Assembly (NCBI GenBank): GCA_964533495.1
Contig: CAZHJU010000013.1
Span: 8,810 to 72,809 of the forward strand
DNA: 64,000 nt
Direction: 5' to 3'
Source: Ga0077527 sp964533495
GTDB lineage: Bacteria > Pseudomonadota > Gammaproteobacteria > Burkholderiales > SG8-41
The translations under genes were made by a program, and so were the position numbers. Below the pieces are notes generated by a model, which made no database searches, was not told the origin of the DNA, and worked only from the letters and a program-made list of their open reading frames with translations. Below, in pieces: positions 33,513 through 41,816 of this stretch. How positions within the stretch are numbered: position 1 is the stretch's first letter; every line of letters begins with the position of its first letter.

Positions 33513-33591
33513 GCAAGAGTTTTCTTCGTTCCAAATCTCCTTGTGGTTATTAGTCTGGCCGCTCAGTTCATGCAGGTTTTGGCATGAACCC

Positions 33592-33666
33592 GCCCAACAT
33601 CTCAGTCAATCCGGACCGTTGCAAGTGTCGCTTCGCGCCGCGTGCAACGGCCGGTTGCTTCAACCG
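33592..33666. repeat. Second attC-like or dispersed hairpin element
   Basis: GCCCAAC (33592-33598) is followed by a stem CCGG-A-CCGTTGCA (33611-33623) pairing with TGCAACGG-CCGG (33643-33654), with one bulged base as in folded attC sites. An adjacent hairpin CGGTTG-CTT-CAACCG lies at 33652-33666. No GTTRRRY core closes it. It could be a degenerate attC or another mobile repeat. Confidence 0.4.
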
Positions 33667-33697
33667 CTATGTAATAAGTAAATGTGTAAGGCGATTT

Positions 33698-33973
33698 ATG
33701 AGCGTAAAAATCAAATACAGCAATGAACCCTTGGGCAGGGTTCAAATCGTTTCGGACTTTTTGCCGTCACCCGCGGAGCTCGCCTATCGCGAGGAAGGCG
33801 TCAAGGTGACTCTGGCGCTGAGCAGGAAAAGCATTGAATTCTTCAAATCCGAGGCTGCGAAACACCAGACACAGTACCAGCGCATGATTCGCCGTTTGAT
33901 CGATGCCTATGTCGACACGCAGGCGCCGAATCCGCGGCCAAAGGAGCGCGATAGCCGGAAGAAAGCATTGTAA
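33698..33973 (+). CDS. CopG-type antitoxin-like protein, orphan
   Basis: 91 residues. KIKYSNEPLGRVQIVSDFLP is followed by a predicted ribbon-helix-helix region, VKVTLALSRKSIEFFKSEAA, then YQRMIRRLIDAYVDTQ. It resembles CopG/BrnA-like antitoxins with the pattern YxxEPLGxxxxVxDFLPxP. The ATG at 33698 is chosen because the residues before it translate a repeat element. The usual adjacent toxin gene (RelE/BrnT-like) is not found on either side. It lies between the cassette and the carboxyltransferase operon. Confidence 0.7.
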   Translation: MSVKIKYSNEPLGRVQIVSDFLPSPAELAYREEGVKVTLALSRKSIEFFKSEAAKHQTQYQRMIRRLIDAYVDTQAPNPRPKERDSRKKAL

Positions 33974-34004
33974 TCGGCAGCCTTTATCAATTGTCTTTTT
34001 GTAT

Positions 34005-34032
34005 GATTGTCGACAATCTTCTTGACGACAAT
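34005..34032. promoter_or_regulatory. Palindromic operator (TTGTCGACAA type) upstream of the carboxyltransferase gene
   Basis: A perfect 14-base palindrome GATTGTCGACAATC (34005-34018) is followed by a one-mismatch copy TTGACGACAAT (34022-34032). The TNGTNNNACNA-like pattern is typical of FadR-subfamily GntR repressors. It lies 68-95 bases before the GTG start. No GntR gene is in the window. Confidence 0.55.
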
Positions 34033-34099
34033 GCAAACCAAAGCTATGCTCCGCTACTGAAAATCTGTCCAAATCCGTGCTGAAACAAGAGGAATCGCT

Positions 34100-35635
34100 G
34101 TGGCGTTCGAAAAACTGATCGAAGAATTCAAGCAAAAGACCGACGAAGTGTTGGGCATGGGCGGACCGGAGAAGCTTGCAAAACGTAAGGCCGAAGGCCA
34201 TCTGAACGCCCGCGAGCGCATCGATTACCTGGTCGATCCGGATTCCTTCATCGAGTCCGGCCGCTTCGCCCGCAGCAACCGCCCCGAGGTCAAGCACAAG
34301 ACGCCGGCCGACGGCAAGGTGGCGGGCTTCGCGAAGATCGATGGCCGCGAGATCGGTCTGGTGTCGAATGATTTCACCGTGCTGGGCGCTTCGAGTGCGG
34401 TGATCAACATGAAAAAGATCAAGCACGTGAAGCAGACTGCCAGCAAGCGCGGCCTGCCGCTGGTGATGCTGGGCGAATCCTCGGGCGCGCGCATGCCCGA
34501 CCGCATGGGTTCCGCCGGCCGCGCGATCATCGCGCAGGATCCCACCGAGTACCAGCGCACGCGCGAATCGCCCTGGTGCTCGGCGCTGCTCGGGCAGTGC
34601 TACGGCTCCTCGACCTGGTATTCGGCGATGTCGGATTTCGTGGTCATGCGCAAGGGCTCGATCATGGCCATCGCCAGCCCCAACGTGACCTCGATCGCGA
34701 TCAACAGGCCGATTACCGCGGAAGAACTCGGCGGCTGGAAGCTGCTGACGGGCGTTTCCGGCCTTGCCGACATGGCGGTGGACACCGACCAGCAGGCGAT
34801 CGACGCGATCAAGAAGTTCCTGTCCTATCTGCCCAGCAACAACATGCAGCCGCCGCCGGAAGCTCCGGTGCCGGCAGGCTCGGACGAGGGCTGCAAAAAA
34901 ATCTTCGACATCCTGCCGGAATCCCGCAACAAGGTGTACGACGTGCGCAAGATTGTCGCCGCCGTTGCCGACAGGGACTCCTGCTTCGAACTGAAGGAGC
35001 GTTTCGGCAAGTCGATCACCACGGTGCTGGCCCGCGTCGATGGCAAGAGCACCGGCTTCATCGCCAACAACCCGATGTTCAAGGGCGGCGCGCTCGATGC
35101 CGACGCGGTGCAGAAGGTCATCAGCTTCATGGTGCTCTGCGACTCCTTCAACATTCCGCTGGTGTTCATGGTGGATGTGCCGGGCTTTCTGATCGGCGTC
35201 GAGGGCGAAATCCGCGGCATGCCGGGCAAGGTCATCAACTGGATGAACGCGCTGACCCAGGTCACGGTGCCGAAGATCACGATCATCATGCGCAAGAATT
35301 ACGGCCAGGCCTTCATCAACATGGCCGGCGGCAAGAACGCCGACGAGGTCGCAGTGTGGCCGATGGCCGACCTCGGCTTCATGGACCCGGCGGTGTCGGT
35401 CAATGTGCTCTACGGCGTCAAGCAGCAGGACGATCCGGAGAAATTCGCGAAGCTGAAGGCCGAGGTCGAGCGCGACACCTCGGCGTGGGGTCTCGCGGAG
35501 CTGTACGAAGCGCAGCACGTGCTGGACCCGCGCGACACCCGTGACTGGCTGATCCGCACGCTGGAAGTGCACCGCCGCGGCATGAAAAACGGCGTCGGTG
35601 AGCATCTGCTGCGCAATTGGCCGACCAGTTACTGA
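34100..35635 (+). CDS. Acyl-CoA carboxylase beta (carboxyltransferase) subunit (1)
   Basis: 511 residues of the PccB/MmdA carboxyltransferase family, which transfers carboxylate between biotin and an acyl-CoA. The two crotonase-like halves are complete: N-half with LGESSGARMPDRMGSAG and YGSSTWYSAMSDFV, C-half with GKSTGFIANNPMFKGGALD and VDVPGFLIGVEGE. The GTG at 34100 follows AAGAGGAA. No biotin carboxylase, biotin carrier or decarboxylase membrane subunit is nearby. It begins a group with two Bug proteins and a second copy, behind a GntR-type operator. Confidence 0.92.
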   Translation: MAFEKLIEEFKQKTDEVLGMGGPEKLAKRKAEGHLNARERIDYLVDPDSFIESGRFARSNRPEVKHKTPADGKVAGFAKIDGREIGLVSNDFTVLGASSAVINMKKIKHVKQTASKRGLPLVMLGESSGARMPDRMGSAGRAIIAQDPTEYQRTRESPWCSALLGQCYGSSTWYSAMSDFVVMRKGSIMAIASPNVTSIAINRPITAEELGGWKLLTGVSGLADMAVDTDQQAIDAIKKFLSYLPSNNMQPPPEAPVPAGSDEGCKKIFDILPESRNKVYDVRKIVAAVADRDSCFELKERFGKSITTVLARVDGKSTGFIANNPMFKGGALDADAVQKVISFMVLCDSFNIPLVFMVDVPGFLIGVEGEIRGMPGKVINWMNALTQVTVPKITIIMRKNYGQAFINMAGGKNADEVAVWPMADLGFMDPAVSVNVLYGVKQQDDPEKFAKLKAEVERDTSAWGLAELYEAQHVLDPRDTRDWLIRTLEVHRRGMKNGVGEHLLRNWPTSY

Positions 35636-35651
35636 TTTTCAGATTTTCAGA

Positions 35652-35673
35652 CGCCGGCCGGTTCCGGCCGGCG
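35652..35673 (+). terminator. Strong GC hairpin between the carboxyltransferase gene and Bug protein 2
   Basis: CGCCGGCCGG (35652-35661) pairs perfectly with CCGGCCGGCG (35664-35673) across TT. No U-run follows, and a ribosome-binding site (AGGAGGAAAA) lies 7 bases downstream. It more likely sets mRNA stability or partial attenuation within the operon than ends it. Confidence 0.55.
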
Positions 35674-35693
35674 GCCAGGCAGGAGGAAAAACG

Positions 35694-36656
35694 ATGTTCG
35701 GAAAAATCCTTGTTGCAGCATCCATTGTTCTGCTGGCGGCCCCGGTTGCCGGCGCCGCTGATTACCCGACCCGGCCGGTGCGTTTCATCGTGCCGTTCGC
35801 ACCCGGCGGCAATACCGACGTGCAGGGCCGGCTGATCGCGATGAAGCTGAGCGAGCGCTGGAAACAGCAGGTCGTCGTCGACAACCGCGCGGGCGCCGGC
35901 GGCACGCTGGGCGTCGAGATACTGGCCAAGGCGCCGGCCGACGGCTACACGCTGGCACTGGCTTCCTTCGGCAACATCCTCGTCGGTCCCAGTCTGTTTC
36001 CGAAGCTGCCCTACGATCCACTGAAGGATCTCGCGCCGGTGGTGCTGGTGTCGCAACCGCCGGGGCTGCTGGTGGTCAATCCGGGCCTGCCGGTGAAAAA
36101 CGTCACCGAACTGATCGCCTACGGCAAGGCCAATCCCGGCAAGCTCAACTATGGCTCCGCCGGCAACGGCACCTGGAACCATCTGTTCGCCGAGCACTTC
36201 AAGGCGCTGACCGGCGTGCAGATGACGCACATTCCGTACAAGGGCGCCAACCTTGCGGTCACCGACGTCATGAGCGGCCAGATCCAGCTGTCCTTTGCGC
36301 CATTTCCCGCCGCGCTGCCGCAGATCAAGGGCAATCGCCTGCGCGTGCTGGGCGTGACCTCGATGCAGCGCTCGCCGGTACTGCCCGACGTGCCGACGGT
36401 TGCCGAATCGGGCCTGCCCGGTTATTCGGCCGCCACCTGGTTCGCGATGCTGGCGCCGGCGAACACGCCGAAACCGCTGATCGACCGCATCAACCGCGAT
36501 GCCAACGCGGTGCTCGCGCTGCCGGAGGTCAAGGCCGCCTTCGCCGCCGATGGCACCGAGCCCGCCGGCGGCACGCCGGAACAGCTGCGTGAATCCATGC
36601 GCAGCGGCATCGCGCAGTGGGGCAAACTGGTACGCGAACTGGGAATCCGGCTGTAA
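35694..36656 (+). CDS. Bug/TctC-family periplasmic solute-binding protein (2)
   Basis: 320 residues with a signal peptide (MFGKILVAASIVLLAAPVAGA). Bug-family motifs are YPTRPVRFIVPFAPGG, NTDVQGRLIA, VVDNRAGAGGTLG and HIPYKGANLAVTDVM. The ATG at 35694 follows AGGAGGAAAA. It lies between the first carboxyltransferase gene and a third Bug gene (18-base gap), so it is probably co-transcribed. It likely captures the substrate degraded by this gene group, though no TctAB partner is present. Confidence 0.92.
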   Translation: MFGKILVAASIVLLAAPVAGAADYPTRPVRFIVPFAPGGNTDVQGRLIAMKLSERWKQQVVVDNRAGAGGTLGVEILAKAPADGYTLALASFGNILVGPSLFPKLPYDPLKDLAPVVLVSQPPGLLVVNPGLPVKNVTELIAYGKANPGKLNYGSAGNGTWNHLFAEHFKALTGVQMTHIPYKGANLAVTDVMSGQIQLSFAPFPAALPQIKGNRLRVLGVTSMQRSPVLPDVPTVAESGLPGYSAATWFAMLAPANTPKPLIDRINRDANAVLALPEVKAAFAADGTEPAGGTPEQLRESMRSGIAQWGKLVRELGIRL

Positions 36657-36674
36657 CGGCCGGCCGGTCGATCC

Positions 36675-37643
36675 ATGATTCGCATCCCGAGTGCCGGGCT
36701 TGCAGCGGCGGCATTCGCGCTGGCCGGCGTCATGCCGGCGGCGCAGGCCGCTTACCCCGAGAAGCCCATACGCCTGGTCGTGCCGCTGGCTCCGGGCGGC
36801 ACCACGGACATACTGGCGCGCCTCATCGGGCAGCGTTTTGCCGACGGTCTGGGCCGCCCGGTGATCGTCGACAACCGGCCCGGCGCCGGCGGCAACATCG
36901 GCAATGAAACCGTGGCCCGCGCCATGGCCGACGGCTACACGCTGCTGATGGCCAATCCGCCGCTGGTCATCAATCCCAGCCTGACGCAGGTGAATTATTC
37001 GCCGCTGGATGATTACACCCCCTTGTCCCTGATCGCTTCTGTTCCGGTCGTGCTGGCCGTGCACCCGTCGGTGCCGGCGCGCACGATCCGCGAGCTGATT
37101 GAACTGGCCAGAAACAATCCCGGCAAATACAACTACGCCTCTTCCGGAAACGGCGGCGGTCCGCACCTGTCCGCGGCCCTGTTTGCGGGCATGGCCGGCA
37201 TCAACATCGTTCACGTGCCGTACAAGGGTTCCGGACCGGCGCTGTCCGACCTGCTGGGCGGCCAGGTTCACATGCAGTTCTCGGGCCTGCCGCCGCTGCT
37301 GCCGTTCATCAGGTCGGGCAAGTTGCGCGCCCTGGGCGTGGCCAGCACGCGGCGTTCCGCGGCGCTGCCGGACATACCCACCATCGCCGAAGCGGGCGTG
37401 CCCGGATATGCCTCGGCTTCATGGCAGGGCCTCGTCGGCCCGGCGAAGCTGCCCAGGGCGATCGCGGCGCGTCTTCACGAAGAGGCCGACAGGTTCATCA
37501 CGAATCCGGAAATGCGGTCCCGCGTGACCGAACTCGGCGCGGAACCCGCGGGCGGCAGCCCCGAAGAGTTTGCCGCGTTCATCCGGGACGAATTCCGCAA
37601 ATGGGCGCGCGTGATCCGGGAGATCGGCGCACGCGCGGGCTGA
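36675..37643 (+). CDS. Bug/TctC-family periplasmic solute-binding protein (3)
   Basis: 322 residues with a signal peptide (hydrophobic LAAAAFALAGVMPAAQA). Motifs are YPEKPIRLVVPLAPGG, TTDILARLIGQRF, IVDNRPGAGGNIG and HVPYKGSGPALSDLLGG. It resembles protein 1 (30096) more than protein 2 in the N-terminal motif TTDILARL, by eye. The gene is followed by the second carboxyltransferase gene 47 bases later. Confidence 0.92.
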   Translation: MIRIPSAGLAAAAFALAGVMPAAQAAYPEKPIRLVVPLAPGGTTDILARLIGQRFADGLGRPVIVDNRPGAGGNIGNETVARAMADGYTLLMANPPLVINPSLTQVNYSPLDDYTPLSLIASVPVVLAVHPSVPARTIRELIELARNNPGKYNYASSGNGGGPHLSAALFAGMAGINIVHVPYKGSGPALSDLLGGQVHMQFSGLPPLLPFIRSGKLRALGVASTRRSAALPDIPTIAEAGVPGYASASWQGLVGPAKLPRAIAARLHEEADRFITNPEMRSRVTELGAEPAGGSPEEFAAFIRDEFRKWARVIREIGARAG

Positions 37644-37690
37644 CGGGACCGCACCGTCGCACGACAGAAACGAAGATCGGAAACAGCACG

Positions 37691-39223
37691 ATGGCTTTTG
37701 AAGAACTGATCAGGGAACTCGACGAACGCAAACGCCGCGCGCTGGCGATGGGTGGTCCCGAAAAACTGGCCGCGCGCAAGGCCGAGGGCCTGCTCAACGC
37801 GCGCGAGCGCCTGGACCGCCTGTTCGATCCGGGGACTTTCCTCGAATCGGGGCTGTTCGGCGTGTCGAGCCGCCCCGAGGACAAGACAACGACGCCGGCC
37901 GACGGCAAGGTCGCCGGCTACGGCCGCGTCGACGGCCGCGAGGTCGCGGCGATTTCCAACGACTTCACGGTCAAGGGCGCCTCCAGCGCCCAGATCAACA
38001 TCAAGAAGCTGAAGCAGATGAAGGGCGTCGCGAAAAAGCGCGGCATCCCGCTGGTCTTCCTCGGCGAATCGACCGGCGCGCGCATGCCCGACGTGATGGG
38101 CGCGGGTTCGATCGGCTCCAAGGACGATCCGCAGGAATATCTGCGCATGCGCGAAGTGCCGTGGGCGGCCGGCGTGCTCGGCCACTGCTACGGCTCCTCG
38201 GCCTGGTACGGCTCGATGTCGGATTTCTGCGTGATGCGCAAGGGCGGGATCATGGCGGTGTCGAGCCCGCGGCTGATCTCGATGGCCACCGGCAAGCAGT
38301 GCGACGGCGAGGAACTCGGCGGCTGGCGCGTCCATTCCGAGGTCAGCGGCCTCGTCGACCAGGTCGTCGACACCGACGAACAGGCGATCGACGCCATCCG
38401 GCAGTTCCTGTCCTACCTGCCCGCCAACAACATGCAGCCGCCGCCGGAACGTCCGGTGCCCGAAGGCTCCGGCGAGGCGATCCGCGACGTGATGAAGCTG
38501 ATCCCGGAATCGACCAACCAGGTCTACGACGTGCGCAAGGTGATCCAGTGCATCGTCGACCGCGGCTCGATGTTCGAGATGAAGGCGCGTTTCGGCAAGA
38601 CTTTGGTCACCGCGCTGGCGCGGCTCGACGGCAAGTCGGTGGGCATCATCGCCAACAACCCGCTGTTCAAGGGCGGCGCGATCGATGCCGACGCCTGCCG
38701 CAAGGTGCAGGCCTTCTTCGTGCTCTGCGACTCCTTCAACATTCCCATCGTGATGCTGGTCGACCAGCCGGGCTTCCTGATCGGCATGGAGGGTGAGCGG
38801 CAGGGCGTCACCGGCAAGGTCATGAACTGGCTCAATGCGATGACGCTGGTCACCGTGCCCAAGATCGCGGTGATCCTGCGCAAGAGTTACGGGCTGGCCG
38901 TCTCCAACATGGGCGCCGGCGGCAACTGCGACGAGCTGGCCTGCTGGGTGACCGCCGAGATCAGCTTCATGAAGCCGGATTTCGGCGCCAAGGTCGTGTT
39001 CGGCGTCGATCCCGAAAAAGAGCCGGAGAAATTCAGGGAGGCCGTCGCAAAAATGTCGAAGGGCACTTCGCCCTACGACATGGCCGCGATCTACACCGCC
39101 CAAGATGTCATCGATCCGCGCGACACGCGCGACTGGCTGATCCGCATGCTGGAGGTGCACCGCATGCGCATGACCAACGGTGTCGGTCAGCACCTGATGC
39201 GCACCTGGCCGACCAGCTTCTGA
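37691..39223 (+). CDS. Acyl-CoA carboxylase beta (carboxyltransferase) subunit (2)
   Basis: 510 residues, clearly paralogous to the protein at 34100: both open MAFE(K/E)LI, share MGGPEKLA(K/A)RKAEG, and end in WPTS(Y/F). Key segments are LGESTGARMPDVMGAGS, YGSSAWYGSMSDFCVMRKG and VDQPGFLIGMEGERQG. The true start is the ATG at 37691; upstream reading would enter the Bug gene. It forms a CT-Bug-Bug-CT arrangement and is followed by an enolase-superfamily gene. Substrate specificity cannot be told. Confidence 0.92.
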   Translation: MAFEELIRELDERKRRALAMGGPEKLAARKAEGLLNARERLDRLFDPGTFLESGLFGVSSRPEDKTTTPADGKVAGYGRVDGREVAAISNDFTVKGASSAQINIKKLKQMKGVAKKRGIPLVFLGESTGARMPDVMGAGSIGSKDDPQEYLRMREVPWAAGVLGHCYGSSAWYGSMSDFCVMRKGGIMAVSSPRLISMATGKQCDGEELGGWRVHSEVSGLVDQVVDTDEQAIDAIRQFLSYLPANNMQPPPERPVPEGSGEAIRDVMKLIPESTNQVYDVRKVIQCIVDRGSMFEMKARFGKTLVTALARLDGKSVGIIANNPLFKGGAIDADACRKVQAFFVLCDSFNIPIVMLVDQPGFLIGMEGERQGVTGKVMNWLNAMTLVTVPKIAVILRKSYGLAVSNMGAGGNCDELACWVTAEISFMKPDFGAKVVFGVDPEKEPEKFREAVAKMSKGTSPYDMAAIYTAQDVIDPRDTRDWLIRMLEVHRMRMTNGVGQHLMRTWPTSF

Positions 39224-39237
39224 TTTTTGCCGTCATT

Positions 39238-39261
39238 CCGGATGCGCGCAGCGCAATCCGG
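39238..39261. repeat. Dispersed palindrome (CCGGATGCGC type) after the carboxyltransferase gene
   Basis: CCGGAT (39238-39243) and ATCCGG (39256-39261) bracket GCGCGCAGCGCA, inside a TCATTCCGGATGCGCGCAGC context known as a dispersed intergenic repeat in proteobacteria. The 243-base gap 39224-39466 otherwise shows no gene; low-complexity GC sequence follows up to the next ribosome-binding site. Confidence 0.6.
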
Positions 39262-39466
39262 AGTCCAGCGGTTTCAGCGGAAGGCAAGGCCTTCATTCCG
39301 CCCGCCATCGCAGGCGCGGATCCGATGCGCGGCCCGACCGACCGGCTGCCGGCGTCGCCGGCCGGCGACGTTGCCGGCCGTCCCGTGCCCCAGTAAGATC
39401 AAGCCATCGTTTCGCGCCGGCAGCCCGTCGCGAAATTTCATGTTTGACCCATCCGGAAAACCCGCC

Positions 39467-40645
39467 ATGAAAACCGAAAACCGACCGGTGCGCGCCGCTG
39501 CGCCCGCCGAATCCGTCCGCCGCGCCGCCGCGATGCCGCAGGCGGGCGAACTGCGCATCCGCCAGATCGAGGCCATCCCGGTCGTCGTGCCGCTGCTGCA
39601 CCCGATCAAGTGGGCGCGCGGCGAGATCAGGAACATCGACAATGTCATCGTCGTGATCACCCTGTCCGACGGCACCCAGGGCATTGCCGACGCGCCGCCG
39701 CGGCCGACGATCTACGGCGAGACCCAGCAGTCGATCGCGACCATCATCCAGGATCATTTCGCGCCGAAGCTGAAAAACCTCGACGCCTTCGATGTTGCCG
39801 GCCTGTGGGCCGTGCTCGACCAGTACGCCGGCAACCCGGCGGCGAAATCAGCCCTCGACATGGCACTGTTCGACGCCCAAGCCAAGCACCTCGGCATCAG
39901 CTGCGCCGAACTGCTCGGTGGCACACCGAAAATCCTGCCGGTCAATCGCCGGCTGATGCTCGGCTCGAACAAGGAAATGCTGGCCGAGGCGGAAAAAATG
40001 ACCCGCCAGTACGGTTTCAGGGCCTGGAAGGTCAAATGCGGCATCGACAAAAAGCGCGACATCGCGCTGCTGCGCGCGCTGCGCAGGCTGGTCGGCGACG
40101 ACCACGAGATCACCATCGACTGCAACCAGGGCTATTCCTCGCAGGACCTGCTGGAGATGAGCCCCTATTTCGAGGAAGTGAACGTCGCGCTGATCGAGGA
40201 GCCGATCCCGGCGCGCGACGGCGCCGGCAAGCGTTTCTGCGCCGGGCGCACACGCATCCCGGTTTCCGGCGACGATTCCTGCATGACGCCGGACGACGTG
40301 CTGCATGAACTCAAGCTCGGCGGCATCCGCGCGCTGGTGATCAAGTGCGCGCGCACCGGCTACACCCAGTCGCGGCAGATTCTCGCGCTGGCCAAATCCT
40401 TCCATACCCCGGCGCACAACGGCACCCAGGCCGACATGCAGATCGGTTGCGTTGCCGCCGCGCATTTCGCCAGCACCTACGCGACGCCGCATGCGCACGA
40501 GTTTTCCAGCTTCATCGACGCCAGGGACCATGTCGCCAATGAAGAGCCGGTCATCAAGAATGGCTGCCTCGTGCTGCCGTCAGGATCGGGCATCGGACTG
40601 ACCCTCGATCCTCGCAAGATGAAGAAGTATCGTGTTGATTTATAA
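39467..40645 (+). CDS. Enolase-superfamily enzyme, mandelate racemase/muconate-lactonizing type
   Basis: 392 residues. The MLE-type catalytic set is present: lysines K188 and K190 (AWKVKCG), metal ligands D218 (ITIDCNQ), E244 (LIEEP) and D269 or D270 (VSGDDS), and K293 (VIKCARTG). The MLE-type lysine pair suggests a cycloisomerase, epimerase or dehydratase-type reaction on a carboxylate. The ATG at 39467 follows GGAAAA; the ATG at 39440 is an alternative. It ends inside the next gene (14-base overlap). It is probably part of the carboxylate catabolic operon. Confidence 0.88.
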   Translation: MKTENRPVRAAAPAESVRRAAAMPQAGELRIRQIEAIPVVVPLLHPIKWARGEIRNIDNVIVVITLSDGTQGIADAPPRPTIYGETQQSIATIIQDHFAPKLKNLDAFDVAGLWAVLDQYAGNPAAKSALDMALFDAQAKHLGISCAELLGGTPKILPVNRRLMLGSNKEMLAEAEKMTRQYGFRAWKVKCGIDKKRDIALLRALRRLVGDDHEITIDCNQGYSSQDLLEMSPYFEEVNVALIEEPIPARDGAGKRFCAGRTRIPVSGDDSCMTPDDVLHELKLGGIRALVIKCARTGYTQSRQILALAKSFHTPAHNGTQADMQIGCVAAAHFASTYATPHAHEFSSFIDARDHVANEEPVIKNGCLVLPSGSGIGLTLDPRKMKKYRVDL

Positions 40646-41696
40646 GAGAATTATTGGAATTCCCACAGTTGGCAGGCACTTACTCCAAGTCATTCTGACG
40701 GCGGTGGCGTTGCTGCCGCCGCTGCCTGCGGCAGCGGCGGAATCCGGCGAGGGCGCACCCTGGAACCTGCGCGGCAGCGAAATCCAGATCTTCATCGAAA
40801 ACGATTCCTTCGGCAGCACCGACCAGTACTACACCAACGGCATCAAGATTGGCGGCGGCATGCCCGCCGAGCGCATCAGCGGACTGATCACCCGCCCGCC
40901 GAACGCGCTGCTCGACGCAATCAGCGATGGTGCGAGCAATCACTTCGGCCTTTTCATCGGCCAGAATCTGTACACGCCGAAGGACATCACGATCGCCGCG
41001 CCGCAGCCCTTCGACCGGCCCTGGGCGGCGTGGTCGTACATCGGCGCCGTCGCGCAGAGCGTCAAGGAAGACCGGCTGCACACCGTCGAATTCGACCTCG
41101 GTTTCGTCGGCGCGCCGGCGCTGGGCCGCCAGGTGCAGACCTTCTGGCACAAGTACGTGGTTGACGCGCCGGAACCGCGGGGTTGGGGCAACCAGATCCG
41201 CGCCGAGCCGGGGCTCATGCTGACCTATGTGCACAAGCGGCGTTACGGGCCCGGCACCGGCATCCAGCTGGTGCCGCATGCGGGTGTCAGCATCGGCACG
41301 ATCATGACGCTGGTGCGCGCCGGCGGCATCGTCCGCTTCGGCCGGAACATGACCGGTTTCGGCCCCGACGGCATCGAACCCGGCGGCGCGATGCTGAAGA
41401 ACACGCGCAGCCAGCACGACGCCGGCCGGCGCCAGCCCTGGGAATGGTTCGCCTTTGCCGGCGTCGACGGCCGCCTGATCGGCCACAACATTTTCCTGGA
41501 CGGCTCGCTGTTCCGCGATGGTCCCGGCGTCGCGCGCCGCGATTCGGTGTACGACTTCACTGCCGGATTGTCGCTGCGCATCGACAAGCTGCGGGTGTCG
41601 GTGACGCGGGTGAAGCGCAGCGAGGAATTCCGCACGCCGTTGGGTAGCGGCGGCAAGCAGCGTTTCTACTCGGTCAATGTTGGCATCGAGTTTTGA
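40632..41696 (+). CDS. LpxR-like outer-membrane lipid A deacylase family protein
   Basis: 354 residues with a signal peptide (LLQVILTAVALLPPLPAAAA) and a beta-barrel pattern ending in aromatic F (SVNVGIEF). The region FIENDSFGSTDQYYTNGIKI (about 54-73) holds the Asn-Asp pair (N57, D58) and the Thr typical of LpxR/DUF2219 proteins. These can remove the 3'-acyloxyacyl group of lipid A. The GTG at 40632 overlaps the preceding enolase-superfamily gene. Activity on lipid A is inferred from family only. Confidence 0.82.
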   Translation: MLIYKRIIGIPTVGRHLLQVILTAVALLPPLPAAAAESGEGAPWNLRGSEIQIFIENDSFGSTDQYYTNGIKIGGGMPAERISGLITRPPNALLDAISDGASNHFGLFIGQNLYTPKDITIAAPQPFDRPWAAWSYIGAVAQSVKEDRLHTVEFDLGFVGAPALGRQVQTFWHKYVVDAPEPRGWGNQIRAEPGLMLTYVHKRRYGPGTGIQLVPHAGVSIGTIMTLVRAGGIVRFGRNMTGFGPDGIEPGGAMLKNTRSQHDAGRRQPWEWFAFAGVDGRLIGHNIFLDGSLFRDGPGVARRDSVYDFTAGLSLRIDKLRVSVTRVKRSEEFRTPLGSGGKQRFYSVNVGIEF

Positions 41697-41711
41697 GCCA
41701 TGCCGGCAGAA

Positions 41712-41752
41712 TTTTTATAAGTATTTGATTTTATTGATATATTTATTGTAAC
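41712..41752. repeat. AT-rich intergenic repeat, copy 4 (IHF consensus 41718-41730)
   Basis: TAAGTATTTGATT at 41718-41730 is the exact reverse complement of an IHF-consensus site (AATCAAATACTTA). It follows the LpxR-like stop and is in the opposite orientation, relative to the upstream gene, from the other copies. Confidence 0.6.
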
Positions 41753-41816
41753 GCCGCTGATGCTCTGGCCCGGTAGCGTCCGGCGAGTTGATGCAACGAA
41801 ATGTCAGGTCGTTTTT

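Noticed and set aside
33584..33697. N-terminal extension of the CopG-like protein
   Set aside because: The extra 38 residues translate the hairpin element at 33592-33666 rather than a conserved domain; the ATG at 33698 has its own AAGG.
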